DNA from: Minisyncoccota bacterium | GTDB lineage: Bacteria > Patescibacteriota > Minisyncoccia > Phycocordibacterales > UBA2100 | DNA: 6,648 nucleotides | Assembly: GCA_016763615.1 (NCBI GenBank) | Contig: JAESTJ010000007.1 | Location: forward strand, 1 to 6,648 | Reading direction: 5' to 3' | Shown: in pieces, positions 5,336 through 6,648 of the stretch | Position numbering within the stretch: the first letter of the stretch is position 1 | How the letters are laid out: each line of letters opens with the position of its first letter | Notes under the pieces: generated by a model | Database searches by the model: none | The model's input: the letters and a program-made list of their open reading frames with translations, nothing else | What the model was told of the DNA's origin: nothing | Made by a program: the position numbers and the translations under genes

Positions 5336-5357
5336 AACTCTGGCTTAAGCGTGTACG

Positions 5358-5386
5358 TTGTCAGACAAGTATTTGCGTGGTATATT
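5358..5386 (+). promoter_or_regulatory. Promoter of the infC-rpmI-rplT operon
   Basis: TTGTCA (5358-5363, 5/6), a 17-bp spacer and TATATT (5381-5386, 5/6) with TGG before it (extended -10) make this the strongest promoter in the window, as expected for translation genes. The -35 lies in the perfect 11-bp palindrome TTGTCAGACAA (5358-5368). The predicted start is near 5393. Confidence 0.75.
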
Positions 5387-5392
5387 CTCTCT

Positions 5393-5422
5393 ACGCCCAG
5401 TTGCTCTTAGGGCGTTTCTTTT
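5393..5422 (+). promoter_or_regulatory. 5'-terminal hairpin and U-rich tract in the infC leader
   Basis: ACGCCC (5393-5398) pairs perfectly with GGGCGT (5410-5415) around an 11-nt loop, followed by TTTCTTTT (5415-5422) and, after three bases, the infC ATG. The predicted start site is the first base of the stem, so the mRNA would open with this hairpin. The only SD-like bases, AGGG (5409-5412), lie mostly in the stem, 13 nt before the ATG. The shape resembles an intrinsic terminator, but this close to the start a stabilising or translational-control role is also possible. Confidence 0.5.
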
Positions 5423-5425
5423 ATA

Positions 5426-5989
5426 ATGCACGATGAAGTACGAATTAATGAAAGCATTCGCGTACCCGAGGTACGTGTTGTTGGTCATGACGGTGAAAAC
5501 CTAGGTATAATGACCACAAAGGAGGCTTTCGCTAAGGCACAGGAGTTAGGATTGGATCTCATAGAGGTTTCTCCCAAAGCTCGACCACCCGTTGCTCGGA
5601 TAACCGACTATGGAAAATACAAATACGATTTAAAAAAGAAAGAAAAAGAGATTAAGGCAAAAGCTCACGTTACTGAAACCAAAGTGGCACAAGTCAAAAT
5701 TGGAACAAGTGAGGGCGACCTAACTCGAAAAGCAAAAAAAGTTGGCGAATGGCTCGGTCAAGGACATCGTGCCAAAATAGATTTATTTCTATGGGGGCGA
5801 TATAAATATATGGAATTTTCGTTCCTTAAGGAACGACTAGAAAAATTCCTTGCAATCATCCCTGAATCATATAAAATTGCCGACGCAATCAAAAAAAGCC
5901 CAAAAGGACTTACGGTAGTTATAGAGCCAGATAAAAGTGGGAAAAAAGGACCAAAAAAGTCCGAAGAAAAAGAACATGAAAACAAATAA
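5426..5989 (+). CDS. infC: Translation initiation factor IF-3
   Basis: IF-3 binds the 30S subunit, prevents premature 50S joining and checks initiator tRNA and start-codon pairing. The 187-residue protein has the usual two domains. The N-domain includes INESIRVPEVRVVG (7-20), LGIMTTKEAFAKAQELGLDL (26-45), LIEVSPKARPPVARITDYGKY (45-65). A lysine-rich linker helix (66-84) leads to the C-domain (about 85-168), with ETKVAQVKIG, GDLTRKAKKVGEWL and a final LTVVIEP strand. A lysine/glutamate tail (169-187) extends beyond the usual end. At 123-129 the sequence is WGRYKYM where many bacteria have RGRE, a notable change near the RNA-binding face. ATG 5426 is the only ATG after the in-frame TAG at 5408-5410 that keeps the N-domain complete. 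It is an ordinary ATG, unlike the AUU start used for autoregulation in E. coli. It heads the operon with rpmI and rplT. Confidence 0.96.
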   Translation: MHDEVRINESIRVPEVRVVGHDGENLGIMTTKEAFAKAQELGLDLIEVSPKARPPVARITDYGKYKYDLKKKEKEIKAKAHVTETKVAQVKIGTSEGDLTRKAKKVGEWLGQGHRAKIDLFLWGRYKYMEFSFLKERLEKFLAIIPESYKIADAIKKSPKGLTVVIEPDKSGKKGPKKSEEKEHENK

Positions 5990-6170
5990 ATCATATTCAA
6001 AGCGACTTAGAGTTACGAAAAACGGTAAGATTATTGCACGTAAACCTGGGCAAAACCATTTTAATGCAAAAAAGAAAGGTAGTGAACGTATGACAGACAA
6101 GCGTACAGTGAATTTAAAGATGACAAATAAAAATCGCGGACGATTTCTTCCGGGAAAACCAACTAAATAA
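5976..6170 (+). CDS. rpmI: 50S ribosomal protein L35
   Basis: The protein has 64 residues, the normal length for L35, and is strongly basic. It starts MKTNKSYSKRLRVTKNGKI, matching the conserved N-terminus (MKTNxSxxKRFKVTxxGK), with KPGQNHFNAKKK (23-34) and the short C-terminal RFLPGK (56-61). L35 is a late-assembling protein of the large subunit that contacts 23S rRNA. The ATG at 5976 was chosen over one at 5937 because the extra 13 residues are not part of the family. The start lies inside infC, overlapping its last 14 bases in another frame, so translation is probably coupled. The upstream bases are A-rich (GAAGAAAAAGAAC) with no clear Shine-Dalgarno sequence. Confidence 0.95.
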   Translation: MKTNKSYSKRLRVTKNGKIIARKPGQNHFNAKKKGSERMTDKRTVNLKMTNKNRGRFLPGKPTK

Positions 6171-6189
6171 CCTATACAAATTTATGGCA

Positions 6190-6232
6190 TCCCAGTACCA
6201 CACATTCCGCTTCACTTCATGTGGCTACGGGA
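6190..6232 (+). promoter_or_regulatory. Imperfect 12-bp hairpin in the rpmI-rplT spacer, candidate L20 control site
   Basis: Within the 98-bp spacer (6171-6268), TCCC (6190-6193), GTA (6195-6197) and CCACA (6198-6202) pair with TGTGG (6220-6224), TAC (6226-6228) and GGGA (6229-6232). This leaves single-base bulges at 6194 and 6225 and a 17-nt loop. An alternative register pairs CACAT (6201-6205) with ATGTG (6219-6223). No U-tract follows, so it is not a typical terminator. L20 represses its own operon through RNA that mimics its 23S rRNA site in other bacteria; that role here is inferred from position. Confidence 0.45.
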
Positions 6233-6268
6233 CAGGCGATTAAAACTTACTTCAATAATTAAATTATC

Positions 6269-6613
6269 ATGGCACGAGTAAAACGAGGAACAACTTCATT
6301 AAAGACACGGAAAAACGTACTTAAACAAGTTAAGGGTTATAACTTTGGTCGTTCAACAAAAGAACGCCAAGCGCGTGAGGCTATTGCGCACGCAGGTAAC
6401 CACGCATTCGCACATCGTCGTCGCAAAAAAGGCGACTTCCGTCGATTGTGGACTGTGAAGCTTAATGCTGCACTACGCCCTCTTGGACTTACCTATAGCA
6501 AATTTATCGACACGCTTACCAAGAAAAATGTGTCGCTTGACCGAAAAGTTCTATCAGAAATCGCTCACGAACAACCTGAAACGTTCAAACGAATTGTTGA
6601 AACAATAAAGTAA
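6269..6613 (+). CDS. rplT: 50S ribosomal protein L20
   Basis: L20 binds 23S rRNA early in large-subunit assembly and in several bacteria also represses translation of its own operon. The 114-residue protein is complete and typical in length. The basic N-terminal extension MARVKRGTTSLKTRKNVLK (1-19) and KGYNFGRSTKERQAREA (22-38) form the long RNA-threading helix. HRRRKKGDFRRLW (49-61) and KLNAALRPLGLTYSKFI (64-80) give the globular-domain signature, followed by SLDRKVLSEIA (89-99). The segment GYNFGRSTKE replaces the aromatic/basic GYxGxRSRLY motif of many bacteria, a variation I associate with Parcubacteria. The upstream bases AATTATC contain no Shine-Dalgarno sequence. A weak -10 (AATAAT, 6254-6259) exists, but co-transcription with rpmI is more likely. 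The remaining 35 bases contain a direct repeat of ATAGCTT (6614-6627) and no recognisable terminator. Confidence 0.96.
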   Translation: MARVKRGTTSLKTRKNVLKQVKGYNFGRSTKERQAREAIAHAGNHAFAHRRRKKGDFRRLWTVKLNAALRPLGLTYSKFIDTLTKKNVSLDRKVLSEIAHEQPETFKRIVETIK

Positions 6614-6648
6614 ATAGCTTATAGCTTTGAAATGATAACCTAGTATTA

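Noticed and set aside
5937..5975. A longer L35 starting at the ATG at 5937
   Set aside because: The 13 extra residues are not part of L35 and fall entirely within infC; the conserved N-terminus starts at 5976.
1..6648. Alternative genetic code with TGA as glycine, as in Gracilibacteria
   Set aside because: All genes read through cleanly with the standard code and have no in-frame TGA. TGA is not used as a stop here either, but nine genes are too few to draw a conclusion.
1..6648. CRISPR array, transposase, tRNA or rRNA gene
   Set aside because: No spaced repeat series, transposase motifs, tRNA cloverleaf or rRNA-like sequence was found; the only repeats are the three promoter-like copies and small dyads.

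Overview
The window looks like a chromosomal segment of an ultra-small bacterium of the Candidate Phyla Radiation (Patescibacteria, probably Parcubacteria, possibly Kaiserbacteria-like). This placement is inferred from the style of the L20, L35 and IF-3 proteins and from the neighbouring membrane proteins; no database search was possible. The DNA is moderately AT-rich and genes are tightly packed. The standard genetic code fits: tryptophan is TGG, and all nine genes end in TAA or TAG.

Layout. Seven genes alternate strand one by one. They are a 5'-truncated LOG-family nucleotide phosphoribohydrolase (+), a double thioredoxin-fold glutaredoxin (-), a VTT/TVP38-type membrane protein (+), a membrane-anchored DUF4349-like protein (-), an AI-2E family permease (+), cyclopropane-fatty-acyl-phospholipid synthase (-) and infC (+). 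infC is followed by rpmI and rplT, the conserved IF-3/L35/L20 translation operon. The convergent pairs end 2 bp apart, overlap by 4 bp (1821-1824), or end 3 bp apart, with no recognisable intrinsic terminator. All regulatory DNA is therefore concentrated in three divergent intergenic regions: 1014-1098, 2931-3157 and 5321-5425. No gene-free stretch exceeds 300 bases.

How the genes fit together. Four of the seven upstream genes (VTT, DUF4349, AI-2E, Cfa) act in or on the membrane. Many members of this radiation lack full lipid synthesis, so this may be a membrane-maintenance neighbourhood, but the alternating strands mean these genes are not an operon. infC, rpmI and rplT are co-directional. 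infC and rpmI overlap by 14 bp, while rpmI and rplT are separated by 98 bp containing a strong imperfect hairpin.

The most interesting signals are non-coding. (1) A 25-bp promoter-like element occurs three times between the DUF4349 and AI-2E genes. Two copies form a nearly perfect 44-bp palindrome centred on GGTATACC; the third provides the -10 of the AI-2E gene. (2) The AI-2E and cfa genes each have a -10 box exactly 6 nt from their ATG, the geometry of leaderless mRNAs. (3) The infC promoter is near consensus, and its predicted transcript begins directly with a GC-rich hairpin followed by a U-rich tract and the start codon. (4) The rpmI-rplT spacer hairpin is a candidate L20 control element. 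No mobile element, CRISPR array, tRNA or rRNA was seen.
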